Source of the DNA: an uncultured Kordiimonas sp.
Lineage (GTDB): Bacteria; Pseudomonadota; Alphaproteobacteria; Sphingomonadales; Kordiimonadaceae
Length of the DNA stretch: 64,000 nt
Direction of reading: 5' to 3'
NCBI GenBank assembly: GCA_947492375.1
Contig: CANLMI010000003.1
Span: forward strand, 496,001 to 560,000
The notes under the pieces are model-generated. The model did not search any database, was not told the DNA's origin, and saw only the letters and a program-made list of their open reading frames with translations. The position numbers and the translations under genes were made by a program. Positions 47,858 through 56,169 of this stretch are shown here, one piece after another. The first letter of the stretch is position 1. The number at the start of each line of letters is the position of its first letter.

Positions 47858-49180
47858 ATGACTGATTTGGTTACTGAAATTAATGGTGGCGATGACGACG
47901 ACAGGATTTTCGGGACTAACGGCGATGATATTATAAACGGCGGTTCCGGTAATGATACAATCGTTGGCGGCAGTGGCGGCGACACTCTCTTGGGTGGGGC
48001 AGGCGATGATCTTCTTGTAACGGTTGTTGACCTGTTAAATGATGAAATCAATGGCGGTAGTGGTACGGATACCCTGGAGATATCTTCTGATAATTTTGTG
48101 GAAATTGATCTGCAATCAGGTGAATTTGGGGGAACCATTGTTGAAGGTGTCGAGAATGTCAGATTGTTGGACGCGCTATTAGGCAGTGTTATTAAGGGCG
48201 ATCAAGCTGATAACCGTCTAATAGGAAGCAAAGGGAATGATCGAATTTCCGGTTTTAATGGTGATGATACCCTGAACGGTGATCTGGGCTCTGATACACT
48301 TGCTGGCGGTAATGGTGATGATCTGCTAATTGGCGGCGGGAGTGTTGGTAACACCACCATTGATGGTGTTGATGACGCCGGTATGACTGTTATTTCTAAT
48401 ACAAATAAGGATAACTCTACGGATACATTTTTTGCTGGCGCCGGTGATGATACGCTGATTGGTGCAGATTTCCGGGATACGAACGGAAACGGCGCTTTTG
48501 ATATCGGTGAAGAGATTACGGATGATAGTGGTTCAAACATATTATTTGGTAGCTCAGGGAATGATTTGATTATTGGCGGTTCCAGAGATGATACGCTCGG
48601 CGGTGGAACCGGCGATGATACTCTGCGTGCCGGGGCTGGTAATGATGAAATATTTGGCGGCCGGGGCGACGAAAATGACAGCGGTGTTAATGACATTATC
48701 ATTGGCGGCGATGGTAATGATCTGGTTTTTGCTGCTGCGGGTAATGATAGCATTGATACAGGGTCAGGCAATGATATCGTCTTTGCGGCTGGCGGCAATG
48801 ATACAATTGATGCCGGCCCCGGTGATGATCAGGTGTTCAATGGATCTGGAAATGATACGGTAGACGGTGGTGCTGGTGATGATATTTTGTTCGGTGGTCC
48901 GGGTAATGATGTGATTGCCGGTGGTGCCGGGGCAGATACATTCAGCCTGTTTGCAGGTAACGGTGATGATAGGGTAACAGATTTTGATGTTGCCGAAGAT
49001 ACGCTTGAACTTGCAGGTACTGCGACAGATTTCGTTGATGTGTCTAGCGTACAATCAATGGCATCAAATGCTGTGCGTAACGGCGTATCCGGTTTGTTAA
49101 TTGATACGGGTAACGGCGATAGTATTTTCCTTGAAGGCTTATCGCTTACTGATCTGGATAGCTTGAGTATCGTTTTCTAA
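47858..49180 (+). CDS. RTX calcium-binding protein, paralogue 10
   Basis: A 440-residue protein. The N-terminal region (DLLNDEINGGSGTDTLEI, then QADNRLIG) is homologous to paralogue 9, giving a two-member subfamily. The RTX block contains the loop DTNGNGAFDIGE at residue 207; 233 residues follow, two extra 9-residue units compared with the usual 215, seen as an added GNDxxFAAGGND stretch. The C-terminal module (DTFSLFAGNGDD onwards) ends SIVF. The ATG follows TAGGAAT. It is the last gene of the array and is followed by a strong terminator. Confidence 0.78.
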   Translation: MTDLVTEINGGDDDDRIFGTNGDDIINGGSGNDTIVGGSGGDTLLGGAGDDLLVTVVDLLNDEINGGSGTDTLEISSDNFVEIDLQSGEFGGTIVEGVENVRLLDALLGSVIKGDQADNRLIGSKGNDRISGFNGDDTLNGDLGSDTLAGGNGDDLLIGGGSVGNTTIDGVDDAGMTVISNTNKDNSTDTFFAGAGDDTLIGADFRDTNGNGAFDIGEEITDDSGSNILFGSSGNDLIIGGSRDDTLGGGTGDDTLRAGAGNDEIFGGRGDENDSGVNDIIIGGDGNDLVFAAAGNDSIDTGSGNDIVFAAGGNDTIDAGPGDDQVFNGSGNDTVDGGAGDDILFGGPGNDVIAGGAGADTFSLFAGNGDDRVTDFDVAEDTLELAGTATDFVDVSSVQSMASNAVRNGVSGLLIDTGNGDSIFLEGLSLTDLDSLSIVF

Positions 49181-49204
49181 AAATTTATCTGCCTTCCCTG
49201 AGAC

Positions 49205-49264
49205 GGTAAGCACCTTACGTATAATATTCCCAAATATATCCTCGCGTAAGGTGCTTGCCTCTTT
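49205..49264 (+). terminator. Terminator at the end of the RTX array
   Basis: A 15-bp stem GGTAAGCACCTTACG (49205-49219) / CGTAAGGTGCTTGCC (49245-49259), one G-U pair, with a 25-base loop, followed by TCTTTT. It lies 24 bases after the last RTX stop and would close transcription of the array. Confidence 0.7.
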
Positions 49265-49347
49265 TAAAGATCATTTGGAATGACTTGAGAATATAACGAT
49301 ACCGTTTTACGGTAGGATTATAGACGACTTTAAGTAGGATCAGGGAC

Positions 49348-50049
49348 TTGATTACTGTTACCCTAAAAAAAGCGGACCCGGAATTAGCTGATAAAGCACG
49401 TAATAAGAACAGCGTTTTGGCCCCTTTTGAATATGACCGCTTTCAATCAATGCATGCTGATAACCAAGCTGCTTTTGTGACAGCGCGTTCTATGTTGCGC
49501 ACTATGCTTGGTAAGCTATTGGGGGTTGAAGCTGCTCTGGTTCCCTTGCATCAGGAAGGAGCAGGGCGGGTTACCTTGAACCAGTCACCGGAAACCCCGC
49601 ACAATATATTTTTCTCGGTTAGCCATACAGGAATAGGGAGCAACGCCCATGTGGCTGTTGCCGTTAGTGATCAACCAATAGGAATTGATTTGGATGACGT
49701 GACGCGGCGCATTGATTGGCAGCGAATTGTTGATCGGCATTTTCATCCTGCGAACCGGGCGTATTTAGCTACCTTGTCTGGTAATAAGGCAACGCAAGGT
49801 TTTTTCCGGTATTGGACATTGATAGAAGCTATGGTGAAGCTTGAGGATGGTAAGCTACTGCCGTATCTTCATGGATGTGAAATCAAACTTAATAAACTTG
49901 GCGGAGAGCTGGTGGGCCCCGGACCGGAAGGGGCAGCAAATATCGGCTTGCGGGCAAACTATTTTGCTTCAGAGGGGTTGATGTTTGGTCTGGCGGTAAA
50001 GGGTGGTTTTGAAAACATGGATATTGTGACAGAATTGCCATATGAGTAA
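49348..50049 (+). CDS. 4'-phosphopantetheinyl transferase (Sfp type)
   Basis: A 233-residue protein starting at TTG 49348, with AGGATCAGG upstream. Family motifs are SVSHTG (about residues 91-96), GIDLDDV (about 110-116) with the Mg2+-binding acidic pair, and FFRYWTLIEAMVKLEDGKLL (about 152-171), matching the F/W-x-x-KEA-x-x-K pattern with IEAMVK. These enzymes move phosphopantetheine from CoA to the Ser of acyl or peptidyl carrier proteins. No polyketide or nonribosomal peptide gene is in the window, so it may serve a carrier protein elsewhere. Length suits an Sfp-type rather than AcpS-type enzyme. Confidence 0.8.
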   Translation: MITVTLKKADPELADKARNKNSVLAPFEYDRFQSMHADNQAAFVTARSMLRTMLGKLLGVEAALVPLHQEGAGRVTLNQSPETPHNIFFSVSHTGIGSNAHVAVAVSDQPIGIDLDDVTRRIDWQRIVDRHFHPANRAYLATLSGNKATQGFFRYWTLIEAMVKLEDGKLLPYLHGCEIKLNKLGGELVGPGPEGAANIGLRANYFASEGLMFGLAVKGGFENMDIVTELPYE

Positions 50050-50233
50050 CGAACTCAACAGTATAAGTTTATGTATTTAGGTTATTATTTTGAAACTTAA
50101 ATTTATACGATATATGGCCTGACAGACGAAAGGTTTTAATGTTAGAAAGCATACTATAAAATTGGCTATTTTAGGATAGATAGCGATAGTCTGAGATAAA
50201 AATTAGATAATTATTTTAAGGGTAGCATGTTCA

Positions 50234-51091
50234 ATGAGTGATCTTGTAAATCGCCAAACAATCAATATTACACCGTCTGTTGCAGCGGCAAATGATCAGC
50301 CTTTTGTATTATTTGGCGGAATGAATGTGCTTGAAAGCCGGGAACTGGCGCTGGATATTGCGGGTTATTATAAAGAAGTTACTGACAAGCTTGGTATCCC
50401 CTATGTGTTTAAGGCATCTTTTGACAAGGCTAACCGCTCATCAATTACTTCTTTTCGTGGCCCCGGTATGGATGAAGGCTTACAGATACTAAGTGATATT
50501 AAATCAACATATAATGTGCCTGTGATCACCGATGTTCATGAGCCATATCAGGCGGCACCTGTGGCCGAGGTAGCGGATGTTATCCAGCTTCCAGCGTTCC
50601 TTGCGCGCCAGACCGACCTTGTAACGGCTATGGCACGCACTGGTGCCATTATTAATATCAAAAAACCGCAATTTCTTGCCCCGTTTGAAATGGCACATAT
50701 TATCCGCAAGTTCCTTGATAGCGGGAATGAAAATATTATGCTGTGTGAGCGCGGAAGCTGTTATGGCTATAATAATTTGATTGTTGATATGCTGGGGATG
50801 GACGATATGAAAACACTGGCCCCAGTTGTTTTTGATGCCACGCATGCGCTTCAACGCCCGGGTGGCCGGGCTGATAGTGCTGGTGGTCGGCGTGCTCAGG
50901 CTGCGGAGCTTGCGCGTTCCGGCATGGCGCTTGGTATTGCAGGGTTATTTATCGAGGCGCATCCAAACCCTGAAGAAGCAAAATGTGATGGCCCTTGTGC
51001 ATTGCCGCTTGATCAGCTGGAAGGGTATCTCGCGCAGATGAAGGCGGTGGATGATCTGGTTAAATCAATGCCTAAATTGCATACAGAATAA
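50234..51091 (+). CDS. kdsA: 3-deoxy-8-phosphooctulonate synthase (Kdo-8-P synthase)
   Basis: A 285-residue cytosolic TIM-barrel enzyme joining arabinose-5-phosphate and phosphoenolpyruvate to Kdo-8-phosphate. Motifs: [53 protein letters not shown] and [19 protein letters not shown]. The Asn in GGMNVLES replaces the metal-binding Cys, so by family knowledge this is a metal-independent type. First gene of a kdsA-kdsC-kdsB cluster (gaps of 47 and 21 bases) feeding Kdo to lipid A core and, via KpsC further on, to a capsule linker. Confidence 0.95.
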   Translation: MSDLVNRQTINITPSVAAANDQPFVLFGGMNVLESRELALDIAGYYKEVTDKLGIPYVFKASFDKANRSSITSFRGPGMDEGLQILSDIKSTYNVPVITDVHEPYQAAPVAEVADVIQLPAFLARQTDLVTAMARTGAIINIKKPQFLAPFEMAHIIRKFLDSGNENIMLCERGSCYGYNNLIVDMLGMDDMKTLAPVVFDATHALQRPGGRADSAGGRRAQAAELARSGMALGIAGLFIEAHPNPEEAKCDGPCALPLDQLEGYLAQMKAVDDLVKSMPKLHTE

Positions 51092-51138
51092 AAAGCACTA
51101 TTATTGCTGGATATAACCGCAGGATAAGGAAGCTCAGG

Positions 51139-51645
51139 ATGCCCAACCCAAAAAAGATTAGTTTGTTTGTGATGGATGTGGATGGTGTCTTAACGGATGG
51201 GACAATTTTTTATACTGATTTAGGCGAAGAATTAAAGGCATTTAATGTGCAGGATGGCCTTGGGCTAAAACTGCTTAGAAAATCCGGTGTTGAGCTCGCT
51301 GTTATATCAGGGCGGGAGAGCAAACCTTTGGAAAAGCGTCTGGCTGATCTTGGCATCGCTGAGGTTTGGCTTAAGTGTCCGAATAAGGTTGAGGCCCTCA
51401 AGGATATTTGTGAAAGCCACCGGATTGACCGATCAGAGGTGGCCTTCATGGGGGATGACCTAATTGATTTAGGTGTCATGAAATATGCGGGTTATGCAAT
51501 CGCGCCGCAGAATGCAGTTGCTGAAGTAAAGGCGGTTGCCAACTTTGTAACTCGTAAAGAGGGCGGTAAGGGTGCCGCGCGTGAGGCTTGTGAGCATATT
51601 GTTGGTCTTAGTGGCCAACGCCTCATTGAGTTTTTAGAGCGCTAA
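51139..51645 (+). CDS. kdsC: 3-deoxy-8-phosphooctulonate phosphatase (Kdo-8-P phosphatase)
   Basis: A 168-residue HAD-superfamily phosphatase with DVDGVLTDG (nucleophile and acid Asp, about residues 14-22), a central SGRES, a downstream Lys, and GDDLIDL as motif IV. The absence of a cap insert and the length are typical of KdsC (C0 type, usually tetrameric). It removes phosphate from Kdo-8-P made by the upstream kdsA product. A good AGGA site precedes the ATG, and the gene lies between kdsA and kdsB, all on the same strand. Confidence 0.92.
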   Translation: MPNPKKISLFVMDVDGVLTDGTIFYTDLGEELKAFNVQDGLGLKLLRKSGVELAVISGRESKPLEKRLADLGIAEVWLKCPNKVEALKDICESHRIDRSEVAFMGDDLIDLGVMKYAGYAIAPQNAVAEVKAVANFVTRKEGGKGAAREACEHIVGLSGQRLIEFLER

Positions 51646-51666
51646 CTTGTTCCAAAGGCCAGATTT

Positions 51667-52413
51667 ATGAAAATTGTTATCCCGTCCAGGTATGCATCCA
51701 CCCGTTTGCCCGGCAAGCCGCTTGCTGATATTGCGGGTAAGCCAATGATTGTACGTGTATGGGAACAAGCGGTTCAGGCATTTGATTGCAAAGACAGTGT
51801 CTATGTTGCTGCTGATGACGAGCGCATTATAGATGCGGTAGAGGCCGTTGGGGCAAACGCTGTGATGACGCGCACCGATCATGTTTCGGGGACTGACCGT
51901 ATTGCCGAAGTAGCAGAAATACAGAAATGGGCAGATGATGAGATCATTATTAATGTTCAGGGGGACGAGCCGCTTATCCCGCCGTGTCTGATCCGTGAAG
52001 TCGGTGAATGCTTAGCGCGGAATACGCGCGCCCATATGGCGACCGCCGCATGTCCGATTACTGAAATCAGCGAAGTGAACAATTCCAATGCCGTGAAAGT
52101 GGTGATGGATAAGATGGGTAGGGCGCTTTATTTTTCACGCTCCCCTATCCCTTTTGACCGTGACTGCAAAGTGGATTTAGCACAAGAAAATACGCCGTAT
52201 TACCGCCATATCGGTATTTATGCGTACCGGGTGAAGGCCTTGAAAAATTTGGCAACTTTACCACCCGCATCAATAGAAACCCTCGAAAGCCTTGAACAGC
52301 TCCGTGCACTTTATAACGGCATGACCATCATGGTCGAACGCCTCAAAGAGGCTCCACCCGCAGGCGTTGATACACCAGAAGACCTGGAGGGTGTAAGGCG
52401 GTATTTTATATAA
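51667..52413 (+). CDS. kdsB: 3-deoxy-manno-octulosonate cytidylyltransferase (CMP-Kdo synthetase)
   Basis: A 248-residue nucleotidyltransferase that activates Kdo with CTP. Diagnostic segments are IPSRYASTRLPGKPL at the N-terminus (CTP loop), MTRTDHVSGTDRI, NVQGDEPLIPP, YFSRSPIPFDRD, YRHIGIYAYR and the C-terminal GVDTPEDLEGVR. All expected residues are present, so an active enzyme is likely. It starts 21 bases after kdsC. With kdsA and kdsC it completes the route from arabinose-5-phosphate to CMP-Kdo, the donor for KpsC encoded 1.6 kb downstream. Confidence 0.95.
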   Translation: MKIVIPSRYASTRLPGKPLADIAGKPMIVRVWEQAVQAFDCKDSVYVAADDERIIDAVEAVGANAVMTRTDHVSGTDRIAEVAEIQKWADDEIIINVQGDEPLIPPCLIREVGECLARNTRAHMATAACPITEISEVNNSNAVKVVMDKMGRALYFSRSPIPFDRDCKVDLAQENTPYYRHIGIYAYRVKALKNLATLPPASIETLESLEQLRALYNGMTIMVERLKEAPPAGVDTPEDLEGVRRYFI

Positions 52414-52489
52414 GAGAAAAACGTTATATCCAGTTTTTCTCTAGTAAGTATATCCAGCTTTTCCTTAACTATGTTGCCAAATTCCACCT

Positions 52490-52590
52490 CCCGTCATTCC
52501 GGGCTTGATTGGGGGGCTATTTTAATCTCAGTAACAATTCGCGTACTCTGATCGATGGATTCCCGTTTTTACAGGGGTGGCAAGAATGGT
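52490..52590. repeat. Remnant of a dispersed inverted-repeat element
   Basis: CGTCATTCCGGGC on the left and ATGGATTCCCGTTTTTACAG on the right read like the two ends of the dispersed CGTCATTCC...GGAATGAC-type repeats common in bacterial intergenic DNA. An open frame through the right arm gives the typical spurious MDSRFYRG peptide. It lies at the 5' break of the truncated HEPN gene. Assignment by resemblance only. Confidence 0.4.
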
Positions 52591-52596
52591 TGGGGG

Positions 52597-52968
52597 ATGG
52601 ACGAGAGGCATTATTTCTTTGGCGATATTGTGCGGGAAGGCATCCTCTTTTATTACCTGAGCGGATATAAGCTCAATGGTCCCAAAATCCCTGATGACCC
52701 CACTGCCTTCAAAGAACAGGCTCAGGTTTTCTTTGATCAACGGTTTCAAGATTCTTTAGGGATGTTAGATGGCGCCCATTTCTTAATATCGCGCTCTTCA
52801 TACAATCTGGCTGCTTTCGCTATGCATCAAGCAGTAGAAAGCGTCTATGTAAAGGCTCGTTATTCCCCGTATTATACGATCACCAAAGATCAGCTCTTGT
52901 GGCTGGCGGATTGCGTAAAGTTCTTACAGGAAATCGTAAATGATACATGCAGTGAAAAGCTAGCTTAA
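52597..52968 (+). pseudogene. Remnant of a nucleotidyltransferase/HEPN-domain protein
   Basis: The 124 codons from ATG 52597 match the second half of alphaproteobacterial proteins that join an N-terminal minimal nucleotidyltransferase to a HEPN domain: ERHYFFGDIVREGILFYYL is the linker after the transferase, then FAMHQAVESVY is the HEPN helix. The transferase domain is absent and upstream DNA is repeat-like. VESVY also runs directly into ARYSPYYTITKDQLLWLAD, which in relatives is the C-terminal end, so the middle of the HEPN domain seems deleted in frame. The ORF could be read from 52555, but that adds only repeat-derived codons. A non-functional relic is most likely. Confidence 0.6.
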
Positions 52969-53091
52969 GCAGCTTTATTACCCAAACCAATCAAGTTGAC
53001 TTTTATACTTCCATAAGTTAACCGTCCGTTAATAAAAATTAATTAGGCATCAAATGATAGCTAAGTAACATCTAACATGTTGGGGGAAATC

Positions 53092-53796
53092 ATGAAAAAA
53101 ATACTATGTTTCATTTTTATAGGGCTTTGTAGTAGCTATTCGGCTGACGTTAAAGCAGCTGATACTTATACAATTACGGGCGATTTATTAATTGACAATC
53201 CTATTGATGCAAGGGAACTCGGCGTCTTGACAAGCGTACTAACCCCTTTTGAAGTCAGTATCTCGTTTGACCCCAGTAACGCATTCTTTAATAGTTTCAG
53301 CTCCGGTAATGCTGGAGTTGAACATATTTTTCGTGGCCTCTCGTCAACAGCAACAATTGGTGGATCACTAAATTCTGTCGAGGGTCGAAGTGGTAGTACT
53401 GTAAGAGTTATCGATGGTGGTTCGCTGCCCTTTTTTGCCGATGGGATTGGTTTCAATGCTTCTGGTCAGTTAGATGGTGCCATTTATGAGGATTTTCTGT
53501 TTTCTTTTCAAATTGATACTATGAGATTGGATGTTATTAATGGCTTAGAACCTAATTTCAGTGACACTTCAAGTGCAAGATTTGTTAGGGATATAGCAAC
53601 CAGTTTTCCTATTACTAACGGTCAGATCACTCTTAGGGATTTTGATACATTTAACAGCTTTAGTTATGGATTATCTAACCTATCTGTTTCAGTTTCGTCT
53701 GTTCCTGAACCTGCTACTTGGTTGATGATGATTTTGGGCTTTGGGATAGTAGGCTTTGCGCTTCGCCGCCGTACCCGAGCGAGTATAGTTGCGTAA
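53092..53796 (+). CDS. PEP-CTERM sorted exported protein
   Basis: A 234-residue protein from ATG 53092 with GGGGGAA 7 bases upstream. Residues 1-23 are a signal peptide (KKILCFIFIGLCSS, then KAAD). The middle is a beta-rich region of unknown function. The C-terminus is a classic PEP-CTERM signal: PEPATW at about 205-210, a hydrophobic segment MMILGFGIVGFAL and a basic tail RRRTR. Such proteins are cut by an exosortase and usually accompany an exopolysaccharide locus. No exosortase gene is in the window, so processing needs a gene elsewhere. Its place between Kdo genes and kpsC fits a surface-glycan role. Confidence 0.85.
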   Translation: MKKILCFIFIGLCSSYSADVKAADTYTITGDLLIDNPIDARELGVLTSVLTPFEVSISFDPSNAFFNSFSSGNAGVEHIFRGLSSTATIGGSLNSVEGRSGSTVRVIDGGSLPFFADGIGFNASGQLDGAIYEDFLFSFQIDTMRLDVINGLEPNFSDTSSARFVRDIATSFPITNGQITLRDFDTFNSFSYGLSNLSVSVSSVPEPATWLMMILGFGIVGFALRRRTRASIVA

Positions 53797-53823
53797 ATTT
53801 TGGATAACTATTGATTATTCTAA

Positions 53824-53848
53824 AACCTCGGTCTTGCCGGGGTTTTTT
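53824..53848 (+). terminator. Rho-independent terminator after the PEP-CTERM gene
   Basis: Stem AACCTCGG (53824-53831) / CCGGGGTT (53837-53844) with 5-base loop, followed by TTTT. One G-U pair. Confidence 0.8.
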
Positions 53849-53995
53849 ATTGGCCATTATAAAAGCAGTGGCATAGGACATCTCGCTTCGTTATAGTTAT
53901 GCTCATAATAGTTAGTCTGTAACATGCTGAGGTATATAATTTTTTTATGTAATTTAAGCTGAGAGAACTTAGCAAGTAAAATAAAACAGGCAGAA

Positions 53996-56101
53996 ATGCA
54001 AACAGCACGCACAGTATCAAAGGGAATAGCGAACAGCCATGCCATTGGGGTTTTTCTTGGCATGCCGGTACGCTATGGGCTTAAGGGCGCTAATAGCGAT
54101 GACCTGATCATTGGTTGGGGTATGAAGGAAAATATCCTTAAGGCGCGCGCGTTTGCCCGTGATCACAAACTGCCGTATTTGCATCTGGAAGATGGCTTCC
54201 TTGGTTTCATGAGCCACCCGTCGATTGATGCCCGGCGCATGTCGGTGGTGGGTGACCGCCGCGGTATCTATTATGATGCAACACGCCCGAGCGATATTGA
54301 GGTGATGCTCTCAAAAGGTGGGTGGATGACGCCTGAACTGGCGGCACGGGCCAGGTTTATTATCGATAGCCTCAGAAAATACCGGATTAGTAAATATAAT
54401 CATGCAGGGTTTGACTTGCCAGTTGCCCTTCAGGCGGTTTTGGAAAATGATGCCCGAAAGAAAGTGCTGGTTGTTGATCAGACTTACGGTGATAAGTCGA
54501 TCGAACTCGGCCTTGCAGACGGTGTCAGTTTTGAAAAAATGCTTGAGAGTGCGCTTGGTGATAACCCGGATGCGCTCATATTGGTTAAAACCCACCCAGA
54601 TGTCATACTCGGTAAGAAAAAAGGGCACTTTAACCCGAATGACAAGGCTTTAAAATCACAGGACCGGATTGTTTTTATTGGGGATGACTGTAACCCACAG
54701 GCGTTGATGCAGGTGGTTGACCATGTCTATGTGGTAACATCGCAGATGGGGCTTGAGGCCTTGATCGCAGGTAAGCCGGTCACGTGTTTTGGTATGCCCT
54801 TTTATGCAGGATGGGGGCTGACAACAGATAAAATCCTGTGTCTACGCCGTGCCAGAAAATTAAAGCTGGAAGAGCTGGTTGCTGCGGCCTTTGTAAAGTA
54901 TCCGCGGTATGTAGACCCCTTTACTCGACGGCAGGTCGATGTGGAAGATATTCTGGACCTTTTGATCGCAGAAAAACAGATCACGCGCCCCGTTGCGAAA
55001 AGGGCAATCGCTGTTGGTTTTTCGCTCTGGAAACGAGGGTTTATTGCAAAGTTTTTTGGGGCAGGTGTTCGCTCTACCAAGTTTATTAGCCCAAAATCTC
55101 TTGCCAATTTTAAATTTAAAACGGGTGACACTGTTATTCTTTGGGGGCGCAAGCATGACAAAGAGGCCGCTAGTGTACATGAGAGCGTACCCGTTTGGCG
55201 TATGGAAGATGGTTTCCTAAGGTCTGTTGGCCTTGGTAGCGACCTCAGGCGACCATCATCCTTGGTGCTTGATCAACAGGGTATCTATTATGATGGCAGT
55301 GGCCCGAGTGACCTTGAGAAGTTTCTTGAACAGCATAGCTTTTCTGCGCGTGAAATAACACGCGGCAGAAAACTGCGTAAAGCGCTTCTTAAGTCTCGCT
55401 TATCCAAATATAATGTAGGTGAGCGCGGCCAACTGGACTTTCGTGCTCGTGCAGGCGGAAAACATATTATTCTGGTGCCAGGTCAAGTGGAAGGGGATGC
55501 CTCGCTTGAATTCGGGTCGCCGGATATCTTTACGAACGCTGATCTTGTTAAAGCGGCTTATGGCAGGGCCGCCAATGATCATCCAGAAGGTGCTTATGTG
55601 ATCTATAAACCACATCCTGACGTAGTAAGTGGTAATCGCGAAGGTTTAGTGCCTGATACGGTTCTTGATAGTTGCGTTGATGAGATAGTGACTGACGCTG
55701 ATATTATTGATTGCCTAGAGGCTGTAGACAGTGTGCATACAATGACAAGTTTAACGGGCTTTGAGGCTTTGCTCAGAGGTGTTTCAGTAACAACATACGG
55801 CATGCCATTTTATGCGGGCTGGGGATTAACAAATGATGTTTGCGAGAACCAGCGTTTTAGGAGAGTGCGAGGAAAAACTGTTCCCATCGATGGCTTGGTA
55901 TATGCATTACTTTGTGTATATGCACGTTATGTTAGCTGGGAAGCACGCGGGCAGAGCTCAGGACCTGAAGCTTTGGTTGCAGCAATCAGTGAGGAAGCAC
56001 AAAAAAGTGCAGGTAGGCAAATTAACCGGAGAGGCTTATTTGCTTTTGTCAGTCGTTTAGGCCGCAAAATAAAATATTTTGTTGAGGGGGTTTTTAGTTA
56101 A
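53996..56101 (+). CDS. kpsC: Capsule polysaccharide beta-Kdo transferase KpsC
   Basis: A 701-residue protein built of two homologous halves. The first has HLEDGFLGF, then GIYYDATRPSD and KTHPDVILGKKKG; the second has WRMEDGFLRSVGLG, LRRPSSLVLDQQGIYYDG and KPHPDVVSGNREG. By family knowledge KpsC-type proteins carry two retaining beta-Kdo transferase modules that build the poly-Kdo linker on lysophosphatidylglycerol for group 2-type capsules. Both halves look intact here. CMP-Kdo would come from the kdsA-kdsC-kdsB genes upstream. KpsS, KpsM/T and KpsD/E genes are not in the window. Cytoplasmic and membrane-associated. Confidence 0.88.
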   Translation: MQTARTVSKGIANSHAIGVFLGMPVRYGLKGANSDDLIIGWGMKENILKARAFARDHKLPYLHLEDGFLGFMSHPSIDARRMSVVGDRRGIYYDATRPSDIEVMLSKGGWMTPELAARARFIIDSLRKYRISKYNHAGFDLPVALQAVLENDARKKVLVVDQTYGDKSIELGLADGVSFEKMLESALGDNPDALILVKTHPDVILGKKKGHFNPNDKALKSQDRIVFIGDDCNPQALMQVVDHVYVVTSQMGLEALIAGKPVTCFGMPFYAGWGLTTDKILCLRRARKLKLEELVAAAFVKYPRYVDPFTRRQVDVEDILDLLIAEKQITRPVAKRAIAVGFSLWKRGFIAKFFGAGVRSTKFISPKSLANFKFKTGDTVILWGRKHDKEAASVHESVPVWRMEDGFLRSVGLGSDLRRPSSLVLDQQGIYYDGSGPSDLEKFLEQHSFSAREITRGRKLRKALLKSRLSKYNVGERGQLDFRARAGGKHIILVPGQVEGDASLEFGSPDIFTNADLVKAAYGRAANDHPEGAYVIYKPHPDVVSGNREGLVPDTVLDSCVDEIVTDADIIDCLEAVDSVHTMTSLTGFEALLRGVSVTTYGMPFYAGWGLTNDVCENQRFRRVRGKTVPIDGLVYALLCVYARYVSWEARGQSSGPEALVAAISEEAQKSAGRQINRRGLFAFVSRLGRKIKYFVEGVFS

Positions 56102-56169
56102 GTAATTGGGGGATGAAAGAGTTATCGATTGTGTTTGTTTAGGCCAATATTTTACATGCAGGCAGATTT

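Noticed and set aside
20900-49150. Dense tandem repeats that might suggest a CRISPR array or satellite DNA
   Set aside because: The periodicity is 27 bases in frame and encodes the 9-residue RTX unit. There are no conserved repeat-spacer structures.
20641-49180. Many long minus-strand open frames (up to 375 codons) opposite the RTX genes, rich in Ser and Pro
   Set aside because: They mirror GGN-GAY repeats in antisense, have no ribosome sites, and their Ser/Pro-rich products are the expected reverse reading of Gly/Asp repeats.
52555-52596. Upstream start for the HEPN remnant (MDSRFYRGG)
   Set aside because: These codons derive from the repeat element and match the usual spurious translation of such repeats.
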